NCBI GenBank assembly: GCA_020057765.1
Contig: JAGVFE010000030.1
Location: 1 to 7,982, forward strand
Source: Candidatus Woesebacteria bacterium
GTDB taxonomy: Bacteria > Patescibacteriota > Microgenomatia > UBA10105 > UBA927
DNA: 7,982 nucleotides
Reading direction: 5' to 3'
Shown: in pieces, positions 1 through 5,095 of the stretch
How positions within the stretch are numbered: position 1 is the stretch's first letter
Layout: each line of letters starts with the position of its first letter
Position numbers and translations under genes: made by a program
Notes under the pieces: model-generated
Seen by the model: the letters and a program-made list of their open reading frames with translations, nothing else
Databases searched by the model: none
What the model was told of the DNA's origin: nothing

Positions 1-130
1 GCCGCTTGTAAATATTGAGTCCCGGTACGAGCACCTTGGCCTCTTGGTTAAAAACTTTTTCAATTTTTCCTTTTTTCCCTTTGTCTTTGCCGGCCGTAAT
101 GATGATGGTGTCACCTTTTTTAATTTTCAT
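1..130 (-). CDS. rplX: 50S ribosomal protein L24 (uL24), N-terminal part, cut by window edge
   Basis: L24 is an early-assembly protein of the large subunit that binds 23S rRNA. The ATG at 130-128 opens a frame that stays open to the window edge, giving 43 codons. It begins MKIKKGDTIIITAGKDKGKK and continues GKIEKVFNQEAKVLVPGLNIYK, which is the KOW motif (about residues 3-30) followed by the usual 'GLN' strand of the family. About 60 further residues should lie beyond the left edge. It starts 3 nt after the rplN stop. A purine-rich GAGGAAG lies upstream inside rplN, at a rather long distance from the start. Position directly after rplN is the standard spc-type order. Identification is secure although the gene is incomplete. 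Confidence 0.95.
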   Translation of the reverse strand, partial: MKIKKGDTIIITAGKDKGKKGKIEKVFNQEAKVLVPGLNIYKR

Positions 131-133
131 AGT

Positions 134-508
134 TCAATAGACTTCCTCTGCCATACTGACGATTTTATTAAACCCTAACTCCTTAAGCTCCCGGGCAACC
201 GGACCAAAAATACGCGTGCCCCGAGGATTTTTGTCTTTGGGCGAGTCAATGACGACGCCGGCGTTGTCATCAAATCGGATATACGAACCATCCGGCCGAC
301 GATGCTCTTTTCTCGTACGAACCACAACGACTTTCACCATCTCGTCATCTTTGACCAACCCGGTTGGAGCGGCTTTTTTGACAACACACTGCACTACATC
401 GCCTATGGAGGCGAACCGACGCTTTGATGATCCGTAAATATGAATCACGGTCATCATTTGCGCCCCGGAATTGTCAGCAACGGTTAATCTGGTTCTTCGT
501 TGAATCAT
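134..508 (-). CDS. rplN: 50S ribosomal protein L14 (uL14)
   Basis: L14 lies at the subunit interface of the 50S particle, contacts L19 and 16S rRNA (bridges B5/B8), and is the docking site of the silencing factor RsfS. The product is 124 residues against 122-123 usually. It has the N-terminal signature TRLTVADNSGA (residues 6-16, with DNSGA at 12-16), the central VVVVRTRKEHRRPDGSYIRF segment (61-80) and the RGTRIFGPVARELK stretch typical of the C-terminal half. The ATG at 508-506 overlaps the rpsQ stop as ATGA, so translation is probably coupled. The stop is TGA, placed exactly at the family's C-terminus. No oddities were seen. Confidence 0.98.
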   Translation of the reverse strand: MIQRRTRLTVADNSGAQMMTVIHIYGSSKRRFASIGDVVQCVVKKAAPTGLVKDDEMVKVVVVRTRKEHRRPDGSYIRFDDNAGVVIDSPKDKNPRGTRIFGPVARELKELGFNKIVSMAEEVY

Positions 509-750
509 ACTTTTGCAATCACCAAAAAGTGCTTATTTTTGCTTATCGGTTTTGTTTCTTTTATGACCACGGTATCTCCGACGACACAGTCAATTCCCTC
601 TGTGTGACACAGAAAATTCTTGGTCTTTCGTAATGTCTTTTTATACATAGGATGACGATAGAGTCGAACAAGCTCCACCTTAATAGTATTTTGGCTAGAT
701 AGACCAACAACTTTTCCGGTAAACTCTCGCCCGCCTGATTGTATGTTCAT
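505..750 (-). CDS. rpsQ: 30S ribosomal protein S17 (uS17)
   Basis: S17 is a primary 16S rRNA binding protein of the 30S body with an OB fold. The product has 81 residues, close to the usual 84. Conserved points are REFTGKVV (8-15), the HPMYKK loop (33-38), the KTKNFLCHTEG segment (42-52), the VGDTVVI turn (57-63) and the C-terminal TKPISKNKHF (66-75). The first ATG is supported by a strong Shine-Dalgarno sequence (AAGGAG, 8-nt spacing) lying within rpmC. It overlaps the rpmC stop as ATGA at its start and the rplN start as ATGA at its end, so three genes are linked by two overlaps. Small size is normal for this protein. Confidence 0.97.
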   Translation of the reverse strand: MNIQSGGREFTGKVVGLSSQNTIKVELVRLYRHPMYKKTLRKTKNFLCHTEGIDCVVGDTVVIKETKPISKNKHFLVIAKV

Positions 751-950
751 ACGTGTAACTCCTTCTCCCGAAGCGCTGTCAAAAGAATGGCACGCTTGAT
801 ACGAAGCATTTTGCCTTCTCGCACGTTTCGGGTACTGCTTCCTTTTTTTCCAATTGCGCGATCAGACAACTTTTTGACCGTGTCTGATAGCTCCTTACCC
901 AGTTCGTCAATAGACATGGTACGTATTTGATCTTTTTGGTTCTTTTTCAT
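747..950 (-). CDS. rpmC: 50S ribosomal protein L29 (uL29)
   Basis: L29 is a small two-helix protein near the peptide exit, next to L23, forming part of the platform for trigger factor and SRP. The product is 67 residues (63-70 usual). It shows the expected helix-turn-helix pattern: an N-terminal helix with the family-like MSIDELGKELSDTVKKLSD (12-30), a basic loop, then NVREGKMLRIKRAILLTALRE (42-62), which matches the family's 'R-x-x-R-x-x-IARIKTVLRE' end. The loop GKKGSSTR is somewhat more basic and glycine-rich than the common 'RFQLATGQLEN'. It starts 2 nt after rplP and overlaps rpsQ as ATGA. Identity rests on helix pattern and gene order, since L29 is poorly conserved. Confidence 0.93.
   Translation of the reverse strand: MKKNQKDQIRTMSIDELGKELSDTVKKLSDRAIGKKGSSTRNVREGKMLRIKRAILLTALREKELHV
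759..764 (-). promoter_or_regulatory. Ribosome binding site of rpsQ
   Basis: AAGGAG on the minus strand, 8 nt before the rpsQ ATG and inside the end of rpmC. It is one of the three clearest Shine-Dalgarno sequences in the window and fixes the rpsQ start. Confidence 0.8.
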
Positions 951-952
951 AA

Positions 953-1360
953 TTATACTTTCACCACAAATCGAGTCCGAACCGGTAGTTTTGCCGCCGC
1001 CAGTCTCATGGCAACTTTGGCTGATTCCAAACTTACCCCTGCCATTTCGAAAAGAATCCGACCGGGTCGAACCGCCGCAACGTATTCAAAAACATCTCCT
1101 TTGCCGCTGCCCATCCGGGTCTCCGGCGGCTTCTTGGTAACCGGCTTGTCCGGAAAAATCCGAATCCATACCCGGCCACCCCGGCGCGTCGAATGGGTAA
1201 GAGCCTTACGTGCTGCCTCTATCTGACGGCTCGTTACCCAGCCCACGGTGGTTGCCTTCAAACCATACTCGCCAAATGATACGACAGAACCGCGGATAGA
1301 TTTCCCCCTCATTTTACCGCGAAACTGTTTTCGAAATTTTGCTCGTTTTGGCGCTAACAT
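953..1360 (-). CDS. rplP: 50S ribosomal protein L16 (uL16)
   Basis: L16 sits by the A-site side of the peptidyl transferase centre and contacts tRNA. The product is 135 residues, against 136 in E. coli. Landmarks are the N-terminal MLAPKRAKFRKQFRGKMRG (1-19), the FGEYGLKA segment (29-36), TRRGGRVWIRIFPDKPVTKK (58-77), ETRMGSGKG (80-88) and the C-terminal helix RLAAAKLPVRTRFV. R82 corresponds by alignment to E. coli R81, the arginine hydroxylated by the oxygenase YcfD in some bacteria; whether it is modified here cannot be told. The ATG lies 1 nt after the rpsC stop, and no strong Shine-Dalgarno sequence precedes it, so coupling to rpsC is likely. Confidence 0.98.
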   Translation of the reverse strand: MLAPKRAKFRKQFRGKMRGKSIRGSVVSFGEYGLKATTVGWVTSRQIEAARKALTHSTRRGGRVWIRIFPDKPVTKKPPETRMGSGKGDVFEYVAAVRPGRILFEMAGVSLESAKVAMRLAAAKLPVRTRFVVKV

Positions 1361-1361
1361 A

Positions 1362-1988
1362 TTATTTTTTACAAATCCACACTTTCACTCCGACATATCC
1401 TGATCGTGTCAATGACGGGACCGAGGCATAATCTACTTCTTCGCGAATCGTCGAAAGCGGGATCGTGCCTGCCTGAAATTTTTCCCGCCTGGCAATTTCT
1501 GCTCCATTAATACGACCTCCCAGTCGAATGCGTACCCCGCGGGCTCCGGCACCCAAAACCCGGGCCAACGTCTGATTGCATACGCGCTTGTGCGGCATCC
1601 TTCGGGCAATTTGATCAGCAATATTTGTAGCAACCAACCGGGCATTTAAATTTGGCTCTTTGACCGGCTCAACGGTTACTTCAATTTTGAGCTTGACGTC
1701 CGTAAAAAACTTCTCAACGTATTTTTTGAGATCCTCAAGGCCGCTTCCTCCCCGACCGATAACCATGCCCGGTTTGGCCACAAAGAGTGTTACTCCCACT
1801 TTGTTAATCGAACGCTCAATATCAACCTGCGCCAAACCCGCAAGCTTGAGCTTGAGGAAGAGCTCTTCGCGCAATTTCAAATCAGCCTTTAAAAAATCTC
1901 TGTATTGCTGTCCTGTCGCAAACCAACGAGAACTCCAGGTATAAATCTGGCCTAATCGAAATCCTCGCGGATGTATTTTTTGACCCAT
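1362..1988 (-). CDS. rpsC: 30S ribosomal protein S3 (uS3)
   Basis: S3 forms part of the mRNA entry channel of the 30S head and contributes to unwinding mRNA structure. The product is 208 residues, slightly shorter than the E. coli protein (233) because the C-terminal tail is absent; this is common. It starts MGQKIHPRGFRLG, has a type II KH domain with the GxxG loop GRGG at 78-81, and a C-terminal domain with GRINGAEIARREKF (158-171) ending at GVKVWICKK. The entry-channel helix reads RRMPHKRVCNQ (129-139); the position expected to hold the third basic helicase residue seems to be N138. The start is preceded by a 62-nt gap with strong RNA structure and no Shine-Dalgarno sequence, only an A/U-rich run ending TTTATATG. 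Confidence 0.98.
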   Translation of the reverse strand: MGQKIHPRGFRLGQIYTWSSRWFATGQQYRDFLKADLKLREELFLKLKLAGLAQVDIERSINKVGVTLFVAKPGMVIGRGGSGLEDLKKYVEKFFTDVKLKIEVTVEPVKEPNLNARLVATNIADQIARRMPHKRVCNQTLARVLGAGARGVRIRLGGRINGAEIARREKFQAGTIPLSTIREEVDYASVPSLTRSGYVGVKVWICKK

Positions 1989-1998
1989 ATAAATTTAT

Positions 1999-2034
1999 AA
2001 ACAAAAACGTCTAACGGCTTCGATGCTCGTTACG
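1999..2034 (-). terminator. Terminator-like hairpin with U-rich tail before rpsC
   Basis: In minus-strand RNA, UAACG (2032-2028) pairs with CGUUA (2016-2012). The pairing is extended inward by two G-C pairs after a bulged A, and outward by CG:CG after a 2-nt bulge, with a 6-nt loop. It is followed at once by UUUUUGUUU (2007-1999), then an A/U run and the rpsC ATG. This is an imperfect stem with a good U tail, so a weak or conditional terminator is more likely than a full one. It sits in mid-operon, consistent with attenuation. Folding energies were not computed. Confidence 0.4.
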
Positions 2035-2036
2035 AT

Positions 2037-2065
2037 AAACGCTTTACGTTTTACGTAACGCGTTT
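2037..2065 (-). repeat. Inverted repeat around the rplV stop codon
   Basis: Arms 2037-2049 and 2053-2065 are complementary at 12 of 13 positions (one A-G mismatch), with a 3-nt loop at 2050-2052. The outermost ordinary part reads AACGC and GCGTT; the loop-proximal part is TTACGT and ACGTAA. The rplV stop codon (2053-2051) lies at the loop. No U tract follows directly, so this is not itself a terminator. It could stabilise the upstream mRNA, affect termination at rplV, or act as the first stem of an attenuator with the downstream hairpin at 1999-2034. Confidence 0.6.
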
Positions 2066-2413
2066 CTTAACCGTCACCGACTTTTGATCATCGGTTAACA
2101 CGACCCGAATATGTGACATGCGTTTTTTGTACCCGTGGGCTTGACCGCGTGATATTTCACGAATGCGCTTCATGGCCGGGCCTTGACCCACTTCTAGGGT
2201 TTTAAATGTTAATCCTGCCACATCTGCCTGTTTTGCTTTGGCATTGGCAACCGCTGAACTGATGGCATCGGCCAATGGAAAGGCCGCCGCTTGGGGCAGA
2301 CGAAGCAATGCTCCCAGTGCCCGCTCAACCGGCAAGGGTCGGACCGCATCCGCCACGAGGCGCAACTTACGCGGACTTGTTCGAATGTATTTGATGGTAG
2401 CTGTGTAATCCAT
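2051..2413 (-). CDS. rplV: 50S ribosomal protein L22 (uL22)
   Basis: L22 is a 23S rRNA binding protein whose long beta-hairpin lines the peptide exit tunnel; changes in that hairpin cause macrolide resistance in other bacteria. The product is 120 residues (110 in E. coli). It has the signature YIRTSPRKLRLVADAVR (9-25), a helical middle rich in alanine, and the C-terminal strand-hairpin-strand GPAMKRIREISRGQAHGYKK (78-97) followed by RMSHIRVVL. The tunnel hairpin spans roughly residues 82-99. A short basic tail (KSVTVKKRVT) extends beyond the E. coli end. It starts 4 nt after the rpsS stop. Its stop codon is embedded in a strong hairpin. Confidence 0.97.
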   Translation of the reverse strand: MDYTATIKYIRTSPRKLRLVADAVRPLPVERALGALLRLPQAAAFPLADAISSAVANAKAKQADVAGLTFKTLEVGQGPAMKRIREISRGQAHGYKKRMSHIRVVLTDDQKSVTVKKRVT

Positions 2414-2417
2414 ACTG

Positions 2418-2702
2418 TTATGTCTTTTCCAACACGCGCTTCGTCACTTGACCATGGCCGCGGAACGTGCGGGTAGGCGAAAATTCTCCCAACCGGTGCC
2501 CGATCATGGTTTCGCTGATATAGATTTCTATAAATGTCCGTCCATTGTGAACGCCAAATCGATGTCCCACAAATTCTGGAGGGATCTGACAAGCGCGCGA
2601 CCACGTTTTGATCGGCGTCCGATCACCACCGGCTTTTTGTTTATTTACTTTAGAAAGAACCCTCGGGTCTATGTATGGACCTTTTTTTGAACTGCGTGCC
2701 AT
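2418..2702 (-). CDS. rpsS: 30S ribosomal protein S19 (uS19)
   Basis: S19 binds the 30S head with S13 and takes part in the A-site finger and P-site tRNA contacts. The product is 94 residues (92 in E. coli). Signatures: N-terminal MARSSKKGPYID, IKTWSRACQIPPEFVGH (31-47), GVHNGRTFIEIYI (50-62) and GHRLGEFSPTRTFRGH (68-83), which is the PROSITE-style S19 motif. The ATG lies 2 nt past the rplB stop and has a clear Shine-Dalgarno sequence (GAAGGA, 7 nt spacing) inside the last codons of rplB. The lysine-rich tail is short. Nothing unusual. Confidence 0.98.
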   Translation of the reverse strand: MARSSKKGPYIDPRVLSKVNKQKAGGDRTPIKTWSRACQIPPEFVGHRFGVHNGRTFIEIYISETMIGHRLGEFSPTRTFRGHGQVTKRVLEKT

Positions 2703-2704
2703 AT

Positions 2705-3460
2705 TTATTTCCTTCTTTTCAAGATAAATCTATCGCTATATTTTTTTCGTTTTCGAGTTTTTTTACCCAACGTTGGCTTACCCCATGGGCTCTTGGGAGA
2801 GGGCATGCCGATGCCGCTTCTGCCTTCGCCCCCACCATGTGGATGTGAACGGGGATTTTGTGCGACCCCTCGGACTGTCGGGCGTCTGCCCATGTGGCGC
2901 GCCCGACCTGCTGTGCCAATCACCCGATTTTTCCAATCCATATTACCCAATTGTCCGATGGTTGCCCGACACATTGCACTAAATACGCGCACCTCTCCGG
3001 AAGGAAGTTTAAGTTGTACCGTGCCGCTGTCGTTGGCCAAAACCGACGCCGCCGTGCCAGCCGATCGGGCCATCTGCGCACCACGTCCGGGCTTTATTTC
3101 TATGTTGTGAACAAACGTTCCCAACGGAATATTGCCCAATGTCGTGGCGTTACCAGGAACTATATCCACAGACGCTCCAGAGATTATCTTTTGGCCGATC
3201 GTTAGTGTGTCGGGGGCCAGTATATAGCGTTTTTCCCCATCTGCATAGTGGACGAGTGCGATATTTGCGCTCCGGTTCGGATCGTACTCTATGGTCGCCA
3301 CGCGGGCAGGAACCCCGTCTTTATTCCGCTTCCAATCAATCGTTCGCAAAAATCGTTTGTGTCTGCCTCCCTGGTGCCGCACGGATACGTGCCCAAACAT
3401 GTCTCTGCCTGAGTGTTTGGAAAGTATGACGCGCAATGATTTGATGAGTGGTGTTTTCAT
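2705..3460 (-). CDS. rplB: 50S ribosomal protein L2 (uL2), short N-terminus
   Basis: L2 is a primary 23S rRNA binding protein close to the peptidyl transferase centre and needed for subunit association. From the ATG at 3460, which overlaps the rplW stop as ATGA, the product is 251 residues against 273 in E. coli. The core is strongly conserved: VRHQGGRHKRFLR (27-39), IEYDPNRSANIALV (57-70), RYILAP (78-83), GRGAQMARSAGT (126-137), CRATIGQLGN (164-173) and RPTVRGVAQNPRSHPHGGGE (193-212). H208 matches the functionally important E. coli H229. What is missing is the usual N-terminal 'KPTSPGRR' segment (about 24 residues). A longer in-frame ATG at 3538 would give 277 residues, but overlaps rplW by 82 nt and adds only a basic stretch with weak resemblance to that segment. 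A purine-rich AAGAGAAG precedes the 3460 start. Confidence 0.95.
   Translation of the reverse strand: MKTPLIKSLRVILSKHSGRDMFGHVSVRHQGGRHKRFLRTIDWKRNKDGVPARVATIEYDPNRSANIALVHYADGEKRYILAPDTLTIGQKIISGASVDIVPGNATTLGNIPLGTFVHNIEIKPGRGAQMARSAGTAASVLANDSGTVQLKLPSGEVRVFSAMCRATIGQLGNMDWKNRVIGTAGRARHMGRRPTVRGVAQNPRSHPHGGGEGRSGIGMPSPKSPWGKPTLGKKTRKRKKYSDRFILKRRK
2710..2715 (-). promoter_or_regulatory. Ribosome binding site of rpsS
   Basis: GAAGGA on the minus strand, 7 nt upstream of the rpsS ATG, encoded within the last codons of rplB. It fixes the rpsS start. Confidence 0.75.
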
Positions 3461-3759
3461 ACGCTTTGCTTCTCTTGACTTATTTCGAATGCGTCGATTT
3501 TTTCGCCTGGTGATAAGCGGACAATTGCTTTTTTCCATGGTGCTTTTGAAACAGTTTTCATCCGTTTGCCGGCTTTTCGGGTTTTGCCGACCATGGCAAT
3601 GGTTCGAGCTTCCAACACATGGACGGTATACAGATTGCCAATTGCACTTTTTATCTCTTCTTTACGGGCAAAATTTGCCACGACAAACGTAAAATAACCC
3701 TTCGCTGCCAAAGCCAGCGATTTTTCAGTTAAATGTGGGCGAATAATAATGCTTTTCAT
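3457..3759 (-). CDS. rplW: 50S ribosomal protein L23 (uL23)
   Basis: L23 lies at the tunnel exit and is the main docking site for trigger factor and SRP. The chosen start, ATG at 3759 overlapping the rplD TGA as ATGA, gives exactly 100 residues, the E. coli length. The frame is open further upstream (to 3873) but that part only shadows rplD. Landmarks are IIRPHLTEKSLALAAKGYFT (5-24), the conserved 'RPhlTEKS' start, KEEIKSAIGNLYTVHVLEAR (33-52) and the C-terminal APWKKAIVRLSPGEKIDAFE. The rRNA-binding loop GKTRKAGKRMKTVSK is basic, as expected. It ends in TGA overlapping the rplB ATG, so rplD, rplW and rplB are chained by two ATGA overlaps. Confidence 0.97.
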   Translation of the reverse strand: MKSIIIRPHLTEKSLALAAKGYFTFVVANFARKEEIKSAIGNLYTVHVLEARTIAMVGKTRKAGKRMKTVSKAPWKKAIVRLSPGEKIDAFEISQEKQSV

Positions 3760-4427
3760 TGTTCTATTTCTTTTACTGCCTCTTTCATAAAAACGATTTT
3801 TTTGTGTGATAAAATCGTATAGGTATTCAAAGATTGAGCGCGAATAGTATCGACCCCGGCAAGATTTCGGCAAGCGCGAACTACCCCGTCTGCAGCTTGA
3901 GTCGTCACCAATAAAACGTTGGTGCCTGTACCAACCGCGGCAAACGCTTTGGCCATCAATTTCGTTTTCGGCGCAAGTTTGACCAGTCCGTCTACGACAA
4001 TAATTTTTCCATCAATAAATTGGCAAGTAAGGGCGCTGGCAAGGGCTGCTTTTTTCATTGCTTTGGGAAGTTTGAGTGAATAATCCCGGGGCTTTGGTCC
4101 AAAAACGATGCCGCCCCCGACAAAAATAGGGGCACGGATTCCTCCATGGCGGGCGCGGCCGGTTCCTTTTTGTTTATAGATTTTTCTGGTTGACCCTTCT
4201 ACTTCTCCCCGGGTTTTGGTTGATGCGCTCCCGCTCCGTTGGTTGGCCAAGTACACGCGTACCGCCTGAGCCAATAATGGTTTGTTGACTTTCACGCCAA
4301 AAAGATCCTTCGGCAACGTCATTTTTCCTGCTGGTTTGCCTGCGACGTCAACGACAGAAATGCTGACCCCGTCTACCGGTTTCTTTTCTTTTTTGACTAT
4401 TTTTTTGATATTCGTTATTTTTGGCAT
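3756..4427 (-). CDS. rplD: 50S ribosomal protein L4 (uL4)
   Basis: L4 binds 23S rRNA and sends a long loop into the exit tunnel; in E. coli it is also the autogenous repressor of the S10 operon. The ATG at 4427 (MPKITNIKK), 4 nt after the rplC stop, gives 223 residues (201 in E. coli). An upstream in-frame ATG at 4481 only shadows rplC. The difference from E. coli is mostly a lysine-rich N-terminal extension (about residues 1-18). The tunnel loop lies at about 70-107: STRKIYKQKGTGRARHGGIR (79-98) then APIFVGGGIVFGPKPRDYS. The C-terminal Rossmann-like part holds KIIVVDGL and LNTYTILSHKKIVF. AAGGA upstream of the start is a fair Shine-Dalgarno sequence at long spacing. Whether it regulates this operon is unknown. 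Confidence 0.97.
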   Translation of the reverse strand: MPKITNIKKIVKKEKKPVDGVSISVVDVAGKPAGKMTLPKDLFGVKVNKPLLAQAVRVYLANQRSGSASTKTRGEVEGSTRKIYKQKGTGRARHGGIRAPIFVGGGIVFGPKPRDYSLKLPKAMKKAALASALTCQFIDGKIIVVDGLVKLAPKTKLMAKAFAAVGTGTNVLLVTTQAADGVVRACRNLAGVDTIRAQSLNTYTILSHKKIVFMKEAVKEIEQ

Positions 4428-4431
4428 ACGA

Positions 4432-5049
4432 TTAATTTTCCTTTTGAATAAGAAGGAGGCCATTTCGGCCTCCAGGGACAACCCCGGTAAGCGTTAACAA
4501 ATTTTTTTCCGGGTCAATCGTTACGACCCGCAAGCCTCTGACCGTGACCCTCTCTGATCCCATGCGGCCGGCCATCCGTTTTCCTTTATAAACTCGACCC
4601 GGTGTCGTCGTCTGGCCGATGGAGCCTGGAGCTCGCTCGCGATCCGATTGACCGTGAGTTTTCGGTCCACCGGAAAAGTGATGGCGCTTGACCACTCCGG
4701 CAAACCCTTTGCCCTTGGATGTGCCGGTAACCCGGACCACATCCCCGATGGTAAAAACTTCTCCGACCTTAATTTCCGTTCCGACTGTCAGAGTCTCATC
4801 CTGTTTGACTCGAATTTCCCGTAAAAAACGGGGCTGTATGGTGAGCCCCGATTTTTTTATGTGTCCCGCCAATGCCTTGGTGGTATGTTTGGCGGAATCA
4901 TAGGCAAGCTGGATTTTTCGGAATCCGCCAAATTCAGTAATGTGAGTAACCCAGCACGGACCCGCAGCCACGACAGTTACGGCAATACGCTTGCCGTCTT
5001 GGGTAAAGGTCTGTGTCTGTCCGATCTTGGTGCCAAAAATTGCGTTCAT
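4432..5049 (-). CDS. rplC: 50S ribosomal protein L3 (uL3)
   Basis: L3 binds near the 3' end of 23S rRNA and helps start 50S assembly; its long loop reaches toward the peptidyl transferase centre. The product is 205 residues (209 in E. coli). It starts MNAIFGTKIGQTQTF, as expected for the family, and carries VRVTGTSKGKGFAGVVKRHH (105-124), THGQSDRERAPGSIGQTTTP (131-150), GRVYKGKRMAGRMGSERVTV (151-170) and a C-terminal VVPGGRNGLLLI. The start codon has no Shine-Dalgarno sequence: the bases just upstream are a U-rich terminator tail ending TTTTATATG. A short possible leader ORF overlaps the start as ATGA, so translation may depend on coupling. A 7-bp perfect hairpin lies in its last codons. Confidence 0.98.
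   Translation of the reverse strand: MNAIFGTKIGQTQTFTQDGKRIAVTVVAAGPCWVTHITEFGGFRKIQLAYDSAKHTTKALAGHIKKSGLTIQPRFLREIRVKQDETLTVGTEIKVGEVFTIGDVVRVTGTSKGKGFAGVVKRHHFSGGPKTHGQSDRERAPGSIGQTTTPGRVYKGKRMAGRMGSERVTVRGLRVVTIDPEKNLLTLTGVVPGGRNGLLLIQKEN
4455..4473 (-). repeat. Hairpin in the last codons of rplC
   Basis: GGAGGCC (4473-4467) and GGCCTCC (4461-4455) form a perfect 7-bp GC-rich stem with a GAAAU loop in the minus-strand RNA. It is followed by a pyrimidine-rich UUCUUAUU and, 27 nt further on, the rplD ATG. It falls in the conserved VVPGGRNGLLLI codons, so protein constraint may explain part of it. It could modulate rplD translation or cause pausing; the tail is too weak for a confident terminator. 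Confidence 0.5.
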
Positions 5050-5087
5050 ATAAAAGCAAAAAGACCTCGGTTGAGGTCATTTCTCAT
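5046..5087 (-). CDS. Possible 13-residue leader peptide ORF before rplC
   Basis: An ATG at 5087 opens a 14-codon frame reading MRNDLNRGLFAFI and stop. The TGA (5048-5046) overlaps the rplC ATG as ATGA, the same junction type used at four proven gene pairs in this operon. The ORF runs through the whole terminator-like hairpin and its U tail, so a ribosome reading it would prevent hairpin formation and arrive at the SD-less rplC start. No Shine-Dalgarno sequence precedes its own ATG, and an ORF this short can arise by chance. Its amino acid composition shows no run suggestive of a starvation sensor. Treat as a hypothesis. Confidence 0.3.
   Translation of the reverse strand: MRNDLNRGLFAFI
5052..5078 (-). 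terminator. Intrinsic terminator or attenuator just before rplC
   Basis: In the minus-strand RNA, GACCUC (5078-5073) pairs perfectly with GAGGUC (5068-5063) around an AACC tetraloop, followed at once by UUUUUGCUUUU (5062-5052). This has the layout of a rho-independent terminator, with a short 6-bp stem. The rplC ATG starts 2 nt after the U tail. A segment just upstream (5094-5088, GUCUCGG) can pair with CCGAGGU (5070-5064), five Watson-Crick and two G-U pairs, which would exclude the terminator. The setting between rpsJ and the rest of the operon fits transcription attenuation, or partial termination of the fusA-tuf-rpsJ transcript. Confidence 0.6.
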
Positions 5088-5095
5088 CCGAGACT

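Noticed and set aside
2209..2604. Minus-strand frame of 131 codons across the rpsS-rplV junction
   Set aside because: Overlaps both real genes in another frame and has no recognisable content.
3760..3873. Upstream in-frame start for rplW giving 38 extra residues
   Set aside because: The extension only reads rplD codons in another frame; the ATGA start gives the exact family length of 100.
4428..4481. Upstream in-frame start for rplD giving 18 extra residues
   Set aside because: The added codons lie within the rplC end and encode its hairpin; MPKITNIKK 4 nt after the rplC stop is the natural start.
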